The position numbers and the translations under genes are program-made. A stretch of 64,000 nucleotides of DNA from a bacterium D16-51 (GTDB taxonomy: Bacteria; Bacillota; Clostridia; Lachnospirales; Lachnospiraceae): contig RAYE01000027.1 of NCBI GenBank assembly GCA_003612285.1, positions 1 to 64,000 on the forward strand. The letters run 5' to 3'. Under the pieces are notes generated by a model. The model saw only the letters and a list, made by a program, of their open reading frames with translations, did not search any database and was not told the DNA's origin. Shown here in pieces: positions 45,255 to 59,107 of this stretch (positions within the stretch are counted from its first letter, which is position 1; every line of letters begins with the position of its first letter).

Positions 45255-46414
45255 CCCTTCAGCTTCTGGTATTCATCAGAAAATTCCCGGAGCTGGCTTA
45301 CTAACGGTATCAGGCGTTTTATAAAATTTTCCATCTCTTCCATTGTATTTTCTACCCCCAGCGTAATCCGTATTGTTCCGCGTGCAATCTCTTCTGGCAG
45401 CCCAATCCCCTGTAAAACATGGGAAACGGTATGTTCTGAAGAGGCGCATGCCGAACCGCCTGAAACACAGATTCCTTCCATATCCAACAGAATAATCAAA
45501 GATTCCCCTTCTAAAAACTGAAAACTTACATTGACATTCCCATCTAACCGTTCTTTTTGCGAACCATTGACCCTGCAATAAGGTATATCCGTCAAAATCC
45601 GTTTTATCAGGTAATCGCGCATCTTCCTAAGATGACTGTGGTTTTCCTGAAACATCCTTTCACCAACTGCAACTGCTTTTCCCATTCCAACAATTCCCGC
45701 AACATTTTCCGTCCCTGCCCGTTTCCTTCTCTCCTGGCTGCCGCCATGCATAAAAGAAGGCAGGCTGACTTCCCTGCGGACAAAAAGAAACCCAACGCCT
45801 TTAGGCCCCTGAAATTTGTGGCTGCTGACGCTCATCAAATCAATCTGCATTTTACGCACATCTATTTTTTCATGTAAATATGCCTGCACAGCATCTGTAT
45901 GAAAAAAAACATGATGCCTCCTGGCAATCTGCCCGATTTTACTGACCGGCTGGATTGTCCCGATTTCATTATTTGCAAACATAATACTGATTAATATTGT
46001 ATCCGGCCGAATCGAACGCTCCAGCTGCCTGACGGAAATCTTCCCTTCCCCGTCTACTGGGAGATATGTCACTTCATACCCTCGTGTTTCAAGATATTCA
46101 CAGGTCCTAAGGACAGCATGGTGTTCTATGCAGGAAGTAATAATATGCCTCCCTTTTTCCTGTAACCCTTCAGCCAGCCCAATTAACGCCCAATTGTCAG
46201 ATTCTGTCCCACCGCTTGTAAAATAAATCTCATCTGGCTCTGCATGGATGCTGTCTGCTATTTTCTGCCGGACACGCCGCAGAATTTCCTGTACATCCTC
46301 ACTAAATTCATATACTCCCGAAGGATTTGCATACAACTCGCCAAAATACGGTATCATTTCTTTCATTACTTCCGGATGTACGGCTGTTGTAGCGGCATGG
46401 TCAAGATATATCAT
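45251..46414 (-). CDS. cysteine desulfurase (NifS/IscS family)
   Basis: PLP enzyme that takes sulfur from cysteine for Fe-S clusters or tRNA thiolation. MIYLDHAATT, the PLP Lys in SSHKFQGPKG and the active Cys in SGGSACASSEH are present. Start at ATG 46414, with GGGG eight bases upstream. No iscU or thiI partner is next to it. Length of about 387 residues is normal. Confidence 0.92.
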   Translation of the reverse strand: MIYLDHAATTAVHPEVMKEMIPYFGELYANPSGVYEFSEDVQEILRRVRQKIADSIHAEPDEIYFTSGGTESDNWALIGLAEGLQEKGRHIITSCIEHHAVLRTCEYLETRGYEVTYLPVDGEGKISVRQLERSIRPDTILISIMFANNEIGTIQPVSKIGQIARRHHVFFHTDAVQAYLHEKIDVRKMQIDLMSVSSHKFQGPKGVGFLFVRREVSLPSFMHGGSQERRKRAGTENVAGIVGMGKAVAVGERMFQENHSHLRKMRDYLIKRILTDIPYCRVNGSQKERLDGNVNVSFQFLEGESLIILLDMEGICVSGGSACASSEHTVSHVLQGIGLPEEIARGTIRITLGVENTMEEMENFIKRLIPLVSQLREFSDEYQKLKG

Positions 46415-46564
46415 TACAGTTTCCCCTCTGTTCCTGTTCATAGTCCTGTTTTACTATATGAAGCTGTGGAAAAATTGTGAAAAACAAGTAGTATTGTTAC
46501 TCATATCTTAGAAAATCCCGCATAAAATGTGATGTATCCCAAATAAGCGATATGGGGGATTTAT

Positions 46565-48118
46565 ATGAAAAAATTGCAGAATAAATTAATAGAAGGCACC
46601 CTTCTGCTGACAATTGCTGGTTTTGCTACCAGGATTATTGGCTTTATTTACCGTATTTTTCTTTCTGACATCCTTGGCGTAAAACTTCTTGGCATTTACC
46701 AGCTTGTCTTTCCTGTTTACGGAATTTGTTTTACTATATATGGCGCTGGAATCCAGACTGCCATTTCACAGCTTGTAGCCTCTAATATCGGAGCTCCTGC
46801 CCAAAAACAGAAAAAAGACCTCACAATATTAAAATGGGGTCTTTTTCTATCAACGATCCTGTCTTGCACACTTACCTGCCTTGTCTGGTTTTTTGCATCG
46901 CCAATTTCCTCTCGGCTGCTTTTGGAGCCATCCTGCGCCCCATACCTGCAAATTCTTTGTTTCCTTTTCCCTTTTTGTGGCACATCTGCCTGCATTAACG
47001 GATATTTTTATGGGATTAAGGAAGCAAAAGTCCCAGCTGTAACGCAGATTATAGAACAGCTTGTCCGGGTTGCCTCTGTCGTAATCCTGTGCCTTGCCCT
47101 CTCTGCTACAGGAGAAGCCGGCTGCCGTTTCGCAGTAATCGGTTTAATCTGTGGAGAAGCTGCCTCCTGCTTTTACAATTGTTTTAAGCTATACCAGGCA
47201 GCCCATTCAAATTTAAAGGAAACCTCCCTGGCACAGCCAGAAAAAAGAAACAGCTCTTTTTCCCATCGGGACAAAATCGTTTCCCAGCTTCTTTTCCTCG
47301 CATTTACCTTAACGACAACAAAACTTGTACTTTCCATACTGCATAGCGTGGAATCCATCTTTATCCCGGCGGCATTAAAAAAATTTGGATGTTCTGCCCA
47401 GGATGCTTTAAGCATATACGGTATATTATCGGGGATTGCCATGCCATTTATCCTTTTTCCCTCGTCCATCACAAACTCTTTCTCTGTCATGATCCTGCCT
47501 GCAATCGCACAGGCGCAGGCAGAACATGCGGAAAAGAAAATCCGCAGTTATATTACCCTGTCAGGAAAATACAGCCTCTTTATCGGATACCTGTTTACCT
47601 GTATTTTTCTGCTTTTTGGCAAAGAATTCGGAATACTTCTTTTCCACAGTGAAGATGCCGGCATCTATATCTATGCCCTGTCCTGGCTCTGCCCATTTTT
47701 ATATTTGTCTACAACATTTACCAGTATTATCAATGGACTAGGCAAAACCCAGCTTACCTTTTTTATCACGGCAATCGGCCTGTCTGTGAAAATATACTTT
47801 TTAATTTTCCTTGTACCTGTTTACGGAATTCAGGCATACCTGGTCGGCTCCCTGATTAGCCAGATTACGATGACGCTATTTGAAGGCTTCTATTTACGGC
47901 ATTATATCTCTTTTTCTGCTGGAAGCTTTCTTTTCGTCCCATGCTTCTGCCTGGCGGTTCTGGGAGGCTTGTTAAAAAAGCTCTATCTTATCCTCCCTGT
48001 ACCAAAAACAGGAATCCTCCCGATCCTGCTCCTGGCATTTTTCTGTCTGATTATTTGCCTTGGCTACCTTTTCGTACTGGGACGGGCAAAATGCATTGAC
48101 AGGAAGGATTTTTGCTAA
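46565..48118 (+). CDS. SpoVB-like MVF-family flippase
   Basis: A polytopic membrane protein of 517 residues with about 14 helices, starting LIEGTLLLTIAGFATRIIGF as in SpoVB/Wzx-type MOP exporters. In sporulating Firmicutes this subgroup moves lipid-linked wall precursors for spore cortex. Specific function is inference from family. Preceded by GGGGGAT near the ATG. It converges on the galactanase gene with 24 bases between. Confidence 0.82.
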   Translation: MKKLQNKLIEGTLLLTIAGFATRIIGFIYRIFLSDILGVKLLGIYQLVFPVYGICFTIYGAGIQTAISQLVASNIGAPAQKQKKDLTILKWGLFLSTILSCTLTCLVWFFASPISSRLLLEPSCAPYLQILCFLFPFCGTSACINGYFYGIKEAKVPAVTQIIEQLVRVASVVILCLALSATGEAGCRFAVIGLICGEAASCFYNCFKLYQAAHSNLKETSLAQPEKRNSSFSHRDKIVSQLLFLAFTLTTTKLVLSILHSVESIFIPAALKKFGCSAQDALSIYGILSGIAMPFILFPSSITNSFSVMILPAIAQAQAEHAEKKIRSYITLSGKYSLFIGYLFTCIFLLFGKEFGILLFHSEDAGIYIYALSWLCPFLYLSTTFTSIINGLGKTQLTFFITAIGLSVKIYFLIFLVPVYGIQAYLVGSLISQITMTLFEGFYLRHYISFSAGSFLFVPCFCLAVLGGLLKKLYLILPVPKTGILPILLLAFFCLIICLGYLFVLGRAKCIDRKDFC

Positions 48119-48142
48119 AAAGCTTTTCTACAGTTCCTTAAC

Positions 48143-52036
<3,894 letters not shown>

Positions 52037-52091
52037 TTAGCTTTATTATAACAATATGTTATTTTTAACATTTATTTCTATACATTTTTGT

Positions 52092-52808
52092 CTAAATTGC
52101 ACAAAATATTCCCCAAAATACTAATAGATGCAACGGATAAAACGCATATAAAAAATATCTGGGCAAACGCCGTCCATTTTTTTCCTGCTGATAGAAATAG
52201 CAGAATGGCAATGCAAATACTGCATAGATTTCCATCCCGCCCTGTGAGAAAATAAGAAGCGCAGCCCAAAACATCTGCTGCAACCGGTTGTTTCTTAAAA
52301 GATACATCACTGCAATCAATAAGATTCCAAAATATGAATAATCTGTCTGTAAAATAACTGCCAGTATACAGCCAGTTAAAATAAATATTCCTGCCGCTGT
52401 CCAATTAGCTTCAAACTGTTTCAGGCGTTCCAATACAATAAGCCCAATAAGAAGCGTGAACAATACATTCTGTTCTTTCCAGTTCATCACTGCCCCGGAA
52501 AAAGCTAAATCATATGGAATTTCTGACAATATGGCAAACAGAAAAAGACGCAGCATATATTTTTTTAAATTCTGCGTCATCTGAAATCCCTGTACCAGCA
52601 AAAAGCAAAATATAGGAAAAGAAACCCTGCCAACTGCACGAAATCCTTCATAAATTACAGTATTCATCTCTTCTCCAAAAGGGAGCACAGAGTCATATGG
52701 CTGCAGAAAAATGCATGCAAAATGGTCAAAAACCATCGCTAATACTGCAATTACCTGTAATGCTGCCCGGCCGGGAAAAAGAGCTTTCCTTACGTCCTGT
52801 CGTTCCAT
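52092..52808 (-). CDS. TraX-like membrane protein
   Basis: A polytopic protein of about 238 residues matching the TraX family: ALQVIAVLAMVFDHFACIF, GRVSFPIFCFLLVQGF and RLFLFAILSEIPYDLAF. TraX acetylates pilin in conjugative plasmids, but chromosomal members in gut Firmicutes are widespread with unknown targets. ATG 52808 is preceded by AAGGAA; an earlier in-frame start at 52844 is possible. Confidence 0.8.
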   Translation of the reverse strand: MERQDVRKALFPGRAALQVIAVLAMVFDHFACIFLQPYDSVLPFGEEMNTVIYEGFRAVGRVSFPIFCFLLVQGFQMTQNLKKYMLRLFLFAILSEIPYDLAFSGAVMNWKEQNVLFTLLIGLIVLERLKQFEANWTAAGIFILTGCILAVILQTDYSYFGILLIAVMYLLRNNRLQQMFWAALLIFSQGGMEIYAVFALPFCYFYQQEKNGRRLPRYFLYAFYPLHLLVFWGIFCAI

Positions 52809-52923
52809 TCCACCAGTTCCTTCCATATCATCGTCCACCGCCATCTGTTAGGATAGGAACATTTTACCACACCAAACCCCCAAAATCTATCTGTTTTTGC
52901 TGATTCCCTTTGGTATTAAAATG

Positions 52924-53817
52924 TCAGGCGTCCGGAAGCAGGATGCAGATAATCAGCCGATTATTTTCATACTTAGCTGATATAGTTCCATTCATTTGCT
53001 CAACCAGGGTTTTTGCTATCGCTAAGCCTAAACCTGTCGATTTTCTGGCAGCTTCCACCGTATAAAACCGGTCAAATAACTTTCCGACCTGCACTTCATC
53101 CAGCCAGGACGCCGTATTTATAAAAGTGATTTCCCCTGCTTCGGACAAAGTAATCTCTAAATCTCCGCCACTATACTTAATTGCATTGTTCAAAAGATTA
53201 GAAAATACACGGGCTAATAAGGACTGGTCAAGTGTTCTGACAACATTGCCTTCTGGCATTTGTATCTTCGGGGTAATACCTCTTTCATTCAGGGCAGTAT
53301 AGAAAGCCGCTATGCTGTCTTCTAAAACCTTATTGACTGCAACAGGTTTTCTGTCCATATGTTTGCCTTCAGAAACAACAACGGAATACCGAAATAGTTC
53401 CTCTGTCAGCCCAACCAGCACTTCTGCCCGATTCCGGATTATTTTGATATAACGTTTTACTGCTCCCGATGTTTCTTCCTGTTCCAATAAGTCCAAATAT
53501 CCACAGATAGCGGTCAGCGGCGTTCTTAAATCGTGGGAGATATTCGCAACAGCATTTTTGAGTTCCATATCGCCCTGCTGAAAGCGGTGCCTTTCTGCCC
53601 GGAGCTTACGAAGCTCTTTATTTATGCTGCTTGCTAAATTACGCATATATCTGCCGCCTACGGAAATATCAATCAGCGTATTCGTATCTGTTATGAGCCT
53701 ATCGGCAAAGGCTTCTGCAATTTCCTTTGCAGCTGTTTGCAGGATATAGATTTTTATGAGCAAAACAAGGATAACCAAAGCCATAATGCCAATGACAGCC
53801 CATAACCATACTTCCAT
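52924..53817 (-). CDS. sensor histidine kinase
   Basis: A 297-residue kinase with one N-terminal membrane helix, His95 in NISHDLRTPLTA, N-box FSNLLNNAIKYS and GLGLAIAKTLVEQ. The lack of an outside domain suggests it works with the adjacent ABC transporter. It is last in the order regulator, ATPase, permease, kinase. Confidence 0.9.
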   Translation of the reverse strand: MEVWLWAVIGIMALVILVLLIKIYILQTAAKEIAEAFADRLITDTNTLIDISVGGRYMRNLASSINKELRKLRAERHRFQQGDMELKNAVANISHDLRTPLTAICGYLDLLEQEETSGAVKRYIKIIRNRAEVLVGLTEELFRYSVVVSEGKHMDRKPVAVNKVLEDSIAAFYTALNERGITPKIQMPEGNVVRTLDQSLLARVFSNLLNNAIKYSGGDLEITLSEAGEITFINTASWLDEVQVGKLFDRFYTVEAARKSTGLGLAIAKTLVEQMNGTISAKYENNRLIICILLPDA

Positions 53818-53827
53818 AAGAAACTCC

Positions 53828-54652
53828 TTATTTTAAATCCTTTTTATAAAACAACACGATGCCTGCAACCGTAAATATAACAAAAAGCCCGAAAGAATAA
53901 ACTGGCAAAACCTTTAAGTTTGGAGCAGCCCTCCCCGCTAATTGAAACATTTGGCCCGCCGGGTTGATATCAAGAAAGGTTTGATAAATTTCTTTTTCCA
54001 ATTCACTGGGATATTTGGGGTTTTTCATTTTATCTGTTACTATTTCACCATCTGTCATTGAAACGCTTGGTGTATATTCTGACGCCTGTATCTTATTCAA
54101 ACAGGTAAGCGCTGCCATCATGAAACCAAAAGCAAGCATAATACTAACAATGGCTGTAACCGCCTTATTCTGAATGGCCATCGCTATAAAGGTAAATATC
54201 GCCGAATAGGCGGCAACGGTTACAAATATACAGCCAAAAAACATCAGCAGCTTGGAAATTGGAATTGTTACTGCGCCAAACAGCGGTATTCCAATAGAAG
54301 AAACAACTGCTATAAATAAAACATAAGAAAATAAACTTGTAACTGTAGTTACGGCAAGATTAGATAAATATATATGGATTCTTTTATGTCCAACGATGAT
54401 TTTATTACGGATAACGCCATCAGAATATTCTACTCCCAAAAACAAGCTTGTAAATATAGCAATCACAACACCTGTTATTGTTGCATAGCTAAGCATTATA
54501 TCTTCTGCTACTATAGTATCTCCATACTTTCTCATATCACTATACCGCGAATAAACTACAAGCAGCGCAAGGCCGATGCTGAATGCCGTTAATATGCAAA
54601 ATAATTTATTTTTTCTTAATCTTGTAAAACCTGCATTTAACAATTTAATCAT
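53828..54652 (-). CDS. ABC-2-type permease
   Basis: About 274 residues with six membrane helices (VITGVVIAIFTSLFLGV-like segment) and a loop near residues 205-245. Resembles the permeases of lantibiotic- and bacitracin-type immunity ABC transporters. ATG 54652 has GGAGG about eight bases upstream and overlaps the ATPase stop; the open stretch before it is within that gene. Confidence 0.82.
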   Translation of the reverse strand: MIKLLNAGFTRLRKNKLFCILTAFSIGLALLVVYSRYSDMRKYGDTIVAEDIMLSYATITGVVIAIFTSLFLGVEYSDGVIRNKIIVGHKRIHIYLSNLAVTTVTSLFSYVLFIAVVSSIGIPLFGAVTIPISKLLMFFGCIFVTVAAYSAIFTFIAMAIQNKAVTAIVSIMLAFGFMMAALTCLNKIQASEYTPSVSMTDGEIVTDKMKNPKYPSELEKEIYQTFLDINPAGQMFQLAGRAAPNLKVLPVYSFGLFVIFTVAGIVLFYKKDLK

Positions 54653-55559
54653 TCTTACCACCTCCAACAAGGCTGATATAATAGCTTTCCAGACTTTCGT
54701 CACGCTCCTGCACAGAAATTAGTTCGCAGTTTTCTTTTGCCAATGCAGCCGTCATGCTGGAAATATTCACTTTAGCATATACATCAGCAGTTTCGTCCGT
54801 AAGTATTTTATAATCAATATGCATTTCATCAAGCACACGGACAAGGGCTTTCATATTGCTGACCTCCATACGGACACACTTTTTGCAGGCAGCCTCTAAT
54901 TCTTCCGCACTCATTTCTTTTACAATGCGTCCATTGTCAATAAATCCATAGTGAGTTGCCAACTTAGATAGTTCATCAAGAATATGGCTTGAAATTAAAA
55001 CAGTAATCTGCTGCTCCCGGTTAAGTTTTAAAATCAGTTCCCGGATATCAATAATCCCCTGTGGATCAAGGCCGTTGACAGGCTCGTCTAACACCAAAAA
55101 ATCAGGGCTGCCTGCAAGGGCGACTGCGATGCCTAACCGTTGGCGCATGCCAAGGGAAAAGTTTTTCGCTTTCTTATTTCCTGTATCGCCCAGGCCAACT
55201 AACTTCAAAATCTCCGTTAACCCGTCAAAGGACGGAAGCCCAAGAGTAAGGTATTGCTGTTTTAGATTATCTTTTGCTGTCATATCAAGATAAATAGACG
55301 GCGTTTCCACAACAGCTCCCATTCTCCTCCGAGACTTTACAATCTCTTTATCAGTATTTTTTCTTCCATACAGCGTATAACTGCCAGATGTCGGCTCCTG
55401 CAAACCGCAGATAAGACGGATAAGAGTTGTTTTGCCAGCGCCGTTTTTTCCAATAAAGCCATATATCGCTCCTTTTGGAATATTCATAGATAGTCCGTTT
55501 AACGCTTTGAAATCTTTATAATTTTTGCTCAAAGCGTTTGTTTTGAGAACATATTCCAT
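54645..55559 (-). CDS. ABC transporter ATP-binding protein (BcrA/lantibiotic-immunity type)
   Basis: A 304-residue ATPase: Walker A GKNGAGKTTL, Q-loop and RMGAVVE, signature SLGMRQRLG, Walker B FLVLDEPVNGLDPQG and a C-terminal domain typical of BcrA-type transporters. Works with the downstream permease, probably exporting or expelling a peptide antibiotic from the membrane. Confidence 0.9.
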   Translation of the reverse strand: MEYVLKTNALSKNYKDFKALNGLSMNIPKGAIYGFIGKNGAGKTTLIRLICGLQEPTSGSYTLYGRKNTDKEIVKSRRRMGAVVETPSIYLDMTAKDNLKQQYLTLGLPSFDGLTEILKLVGLGDTGNKKAKNFSLGMRQRLGIAVALAGSPDFLVLDEPVNGLDPQGIIDIRELILKLNREQQITVLISSHILDELSKLATHYGFIDNGRIVKEMSAEELEAACKKCVRMEVSNMKALVRVLDEMHIDYKILTDETADVYAKVNISSMTAALAKENCELISVQERDESLESYYISLVGGGKND

Positions 55560-55648
55560 AAAAACTGACCTCCTTTATGTGATACTGCAATCTTACAAGG
55601 AAATAGTAAAGAAAGTGGTAAAGAAAACAGTAAAGAAATAGCAAAGAT

Positions 55649-56317
55649 TCACTCCGCCCGCATTTTAAAGCCAATCCCCCAAACTGCTTCTATATAATCT
55701 TTATCCGTTACCTCACGAAGTTTTTTCCGCAAATTGCTTATATGCATTTTAAGAGAACTTTCCGTGCAGTCTGGCGTATCCTCACTAATTCGGTCTAACA
55801 GAAGTGATTTCGTAACGACTTGTGTTTGGTTTTGCATAAGTATTTTGAGAATCGCATATTCCGTCCTTGTCAGTTTAATCTCGGCTTCGTTAACAGTTAC
55901 ATTGTGCGTATCCATATTAAGGGTAATATCATCAAAAGCTAAAGAAGAACTTACAGATGTATTTGCTGCATTGCGGAGATGTACTGCAATCCTGGCTAAC
56001 AGTTCTTTGGTATTAAATGGTTTTGTTACATAATCAACCGCACCTCCAAGCAGCAAATCCACCTTATTCTCAACATCAACTTTAGCGCTGACCACAATAA
56101 CTGGTATTCCCTTAATCTGTGGAAGGATTTCTTCGCCATTTAGCCCTGGCAGCATCAAATCCAGTAACACAAGGCCTATCTTTTCCCTGGACAAAACAAA
56201 CAACGCCTCCGTTCCAGAATAGGCACGGAAAACGCCATATCCTTCCTTCGTAAGTACTTCTTCTAGTACATTCCCAATATGGACATCATCATCAATAATT
56301 AGAATATTTTTCATCAT
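55649..56317 (-). CDS. OmpR-family response regulator
   Basis: Receiver domain with Asp53 in LVLLDLMLPG and Lys in VTKPF, then a winged-helix domain ending AVWGIGFKM; 222 residues. It is the first gene of a four-gene unit with ABC subunits and a kinase, and probably controls that unit. A 90-base gap separates it from the ATPase gene. Confidence 0.92.
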   Translation of the reverse strand: MMKNILIIDDDVHIGNVLEEVLTKEGYGVFRAYSGTEALFVLSREKIGLVLLDLMLPGLNGEEILPQIKGIPVIVVSAKVDVENKVDLLLGGAVDYVTKPFNTKELLARIAVHLRNAANTSVSSSLAFDDITLNMDTHNVTVNEAEIKLTRTEYAILKILMQNQTQVVTKSLLLDRISEDTPDCTESSLKMHISNLRKKLREVTDKDYIEAVWGIGFKMRAE

Positions 56318-56413
56318 TACACCGTCCCATCCTGTTTCTAATCTATGCTATATCTGCCTCCCGATGTGTGCTAAGTTTATTATAAAGGTTTGAACAAATA
56401 GTATCAAGCATAG

Positions 56414-56443
56414 AAAAAGGACAGGTAATTTTATCCCTGTCCT
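56414..56443 (-). terminator. terminator overlapping the MATE-fusion stop codon
   Basis: AGGACAGG and CCTGTCCT pair around a loop that contains the stop codon of the fusion gene; five T residues follow on the minus strand. Confidence 0.8.
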
Positions 56444-58197
56444 CTCTCTCCCATTTTCAATTCAATTACCGTATTATTCATATTCAGCACCCTCATATAC
56501 TGAAAATCTGATACCATTTTCCTGACAAGGCCAATTCCACCAATAAAATGTGTCCCTGCAGGCAGCTCCCTTGCAAGAGGGTTAAACGGAACCCCGTCAT
56601 CCCGTATTCTTAAAATATATTTGCCATCTTGTATTGTAAAACTAATATCAATATAATTTTTCCTATCGCTCCGATAACCATACTGGACAATATTTGCGGC
56701 GATTTCTTCCAAAGCCAGCCCAAGGATTTTTGCATCCCGTTCTATAATATTATTTTCCTTACAGAACTGGATTAACTGTTCGCTTAATGATACAACATCT
56801 TCCAGGTTATTTTCAATAGAAAAATCAAGATAAGTTTCTTCTGCAATTTCTGGAAGCATATATAAATCCTGGCCGGTAAACTTTTTCGTGTGCTGCCCCC
56901 ATTTCCGATAGCAGATTCCAAGAAGAATTGTTATGGCTTCGCTAACTGCCGCCGCAAAACATACGCCCGGAAGCCCCCAGAGGGACATCCCAACCAGTGT
57001 CAGGGGAACGATTGCCAAAAAGCCCTGCAATACAGTAATAACCGTGGAAAGGCCCGGCTGCAGGATTGTCTGATAATACGCCATCAAGAATTTATTATAT
57101 ACATAAAACGGAAAACTGCACGCAAAAATCCTAAGCGCTATCTTGCTTAACTCTGCCATCTCCCCGCCCCGGATTCCAAAAAGGCCGGCAATAAATTGCG
57201 GGGACGCCAGGAAAATAAGAAGGAGCACTGCAATAGCTGCATAACTGTAAAGAAGCACCCTTTTACACAGCATACGGATTCCAAAGTAATCCCGTTCCCC
57301 ATATAATATCCCGGCAATATTCTGGATTAAGCTGATAACGCCCCCTACACACAATTCCGCAATCAGCACCGCATTGGCGCAAACAGAATAAACCGCCATC
57401 GGATCATTCCCCAAAACGCGCACAACCGCAGAGTTAATAATAATAGATTTCAATGCGGACATCAAAGTAAAGGCAGCACTTGGAATCCCTGCCTTTGCAG
57501 CTGCAAAAACATTTTGGAAGAAATCCTGTCCTGGTTTCCTAAAATGCAGCATCCTGTGCTTTGAACAGAAATAAAACACAACCGTAACCATACCCGCCAG
57601 ATATCCAATTATTGTAGAAAGCGCGCTTCCTGCCATCCCAAAATGAAATGCCTTTATAAATACAAAGTCAAGCACCAGGTTTACTACATTTGCAATAATA
57701 AAAAGAGCGCTGCCAAGCTGAGGATGGTTATCTGCATTCATAAAATAGCAGAAAATAATTGCTGCCGTCAGAATGGGAATGCCTCCAAGGTTTACCCTGA
57801 TATATGGCTCTGCCAAAGCCGCCAGCTCTGCATTCCCGGCAAGCGCCATAGATAATACGCCTGGAAGGAACGGCGTAAAAAGGGCAAACAGCAGGGACAG
57901 AACAAGCCCTGCTGCAAACGCCGCTGTAAAAACACCATCTGCCTTTTCCATCTCTCTTTTTCCCAGAAGCACGGCAGCCTCTGCCGCCCCGCCAAGCGCT
58001 AACATCATTGCCGGCATCTGTAAAAACAGGAGTACCGGCATGGAAATCTCAATTGCCGCCATCGCAGACGAACCTAAAAGATTCCCCACAATCATGCCAT
58101 CCACAACATTGCCGAGCTGCATTGCTACTGTCATCAGCACCCCCGGCAAAATATACTGATGAATTTTTTTGTTAATTAAATTTGCATTTCTCTCCAT
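56431..58197 (-). CDS. MATE transporter fused to an RsbW/SpoIIAB-like ATPase domain
   Basis: Residues 1-440 form a complete MATE exporter (ILPGVLMTVAMQLGNVVDG, NADNHPQLGSALFIIANVVN). Residues 447-588 form a GHKL-type ATP-binding domain: N-box EEIAANIVQYGY (497-508), RDDGVPFNP (532-540) and GGIGLVRKM (553-561). This is the anti-sigma/serine-kinase class (RsbW, SpoIIAB), not a typical histidine kinase, and no phospho-acceptor His domain is present. The function of the joined protein is unknown. AAGGAAAG precedes the ATG, and a terminator follows. Confidence 0.85.
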   Translation of the reverse strand: MERNANLINKKIHQYILPGVLMTVAMQLGNVVDGMIVGNLLGSSAMAAIEISMPVLLFLQMPAMMLALGGAAEAAVLLGKREMEKADGVFTAAFAAGLVLSLLFALFTPFLPGVLSMALAGNAELAALAEPYIRVNLGGIPILTAAIIFCYFMNADNHPQLGSALFIIANVVNLVLDFVFIKAFHFGMAGSALSTIIGYLAGMVTVVFYFCSKHRMLHFRKPGQDFFQNVFAAAKAGIPSAAFTLMSALKSIIINSAVVRVLGNDPMAVYSVCANAVLIAELCVGGVISLIQNIAGILYGERDYFGIRMLCKRVLLYSYAAIAVLLLIFLASPQFIAGLFGIRGGEMAELSKIALRIFACSFPFYVYNKFLMAYYQTILQPGLSTVITVLQGFLAIVPLTLVGMSLWGLPGVCFAAAVSEAITILLGICYRKWGQHTKKFTGQDLYMLPEIAEETYLDFSIENNLEDVVSLSEQLIQFCKENNIIERDAKILGLALEEIAANIVQYGYRSDRKNYIDISFTIQDGKYILRIRDDGVPFNPLARELPAGTHFIGGIGLVRKMVSDFQYMRVLNMNNTVIELKMGERGQG

Positions 58198-58282
58198 AAT
58201 TAAATCTTTCCTTCAAAAGCACTGCCAGCGCTTTTTCATTTCCTGTATATTAAACTTCCTAAAAAACCTTAGAGAGGATAAC

Positions 58283-58402
58283 ATGCTTTATTACTTCTTT
58301 ACAATGTCTTGGGAATTCTTTGCACTTTTTCAGGTATGGTTTGCATTCCTAAAAATTGCTTTTTTGCCTTTTTCTATTTTGTATGCTAAAATAAACCCGT
58401 AA
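58283..58402 (+). CDS. tentative 39-residue membrane peptide
   Basis: A short, strongly hydrophobic ORF (MLYYFFTMSWEFFALFQVWF start) with GAGAGG upstream of its ATG. It may be a real small protein or a chance frame in the promoter region of the next gene, whose TTGCCT/TAAAAT promoter overlaps its end. Confidence 0.3.
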   Translation: MLYYFFTMSWEFFALFQVWFAFLKIAFLPFSILYAKINP

Positions 58403-58437
58403 ATAGCAGGCAAAAAACAACCGCAAAGGAGGAAAAT

Positions 58438-59082
58438 ATGGCAAGTAAAAAAATCAGAAGCCAGGTCAGGGGCGCCCTATATTCCCTGACGCTGTCAGCC
58501 GTCCTGCTGGCGCTTCTTATCTACATAGGAATCCAGTTTTATTTTAATGGAAGCGGGAAACGCTCAGAATCCGGGTTTGGGCTAAAAAGGGTCGCTGTAA
58601 ATTTTCTATACTGGCTGGAAGACAATGGCCATCAGGAGATTATGGTAATCATCGTCTTTATTGCCCTCGGCATCTGCGCACTTATCTGCCTTTACCGGAT
58701 TATCAATTATCTCCGGCATCTGCTGCCAAGGTATACCGTGATGGGACGCTCGATCCGTGCACAGGCATCCCACAATGAAACCTTTTCCGAAATGGTCAGC
58801 TCCATAAACGCCGACCTCGCTATGGAGGCTGCTTCTTTTGCAGATGAACTCTGGGCAGGCCCCCACTGGCTTTTGTGTGAACAGGTTCTGTATATCCCAA
58901 ATATTGAACGCATTTATGCAGGCAAACAGAAAAGCTGCGACTATGTCCTGATGGCAGTAGATAAAAATGAAAACATCCTGATTGCTAATTTCCTTTCAAA
59001 AGAACCCCTGGAAGAAGCAGTCCAATACCTGCAGAAAAGAATCCCGGATGTATTTGTCGGAAACCTGGAAGAAATAGAATAA
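58438..59082 (+). CDS. membrane protein of unknown function
   Basis: A 214-residue protein with two membrane helices (about 14-36 and 62-86) and a C-terminal cytoplasmic domain (SCDYVLMAVDKNENILIANF). No family recognised. AAAGGAGG lies six bases before the ATG; TTGCCT and TAAAAT 17 bases apart (about 58362-58390) make a fair promoter. It converges on the Opp-type operon. Confidence 0.7.
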   Translation: MASKKIRSQVRGALYSLTLSAVLLALLIYIGIQFYFNGSGKRSESGFGLKRVAVNFLYWLEDNGHQEIMVIIVFIALGICALICLYRIINYLRHLLPRYTVMGRSIRAQASHNETFSEMVSSINADLAMEAASFADELWAGPHWLLCEQVLYIPNIERIYAGKQKSCDYVLMAVDKNENILIANFLSKEPLEEAVQYLQKRIPDVFVGNLEEIE

Positions 59083-59107
59083 AAACTGCTTTTAAAGGCT
59101 GCTAATA

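Noticed and set aside
52092-52808. Evidence for conjugation from the TraX-like gene
   Set aside because: No other transfer gene is nearby, and chromosomal TraX-like proteins are common in these bacteria.
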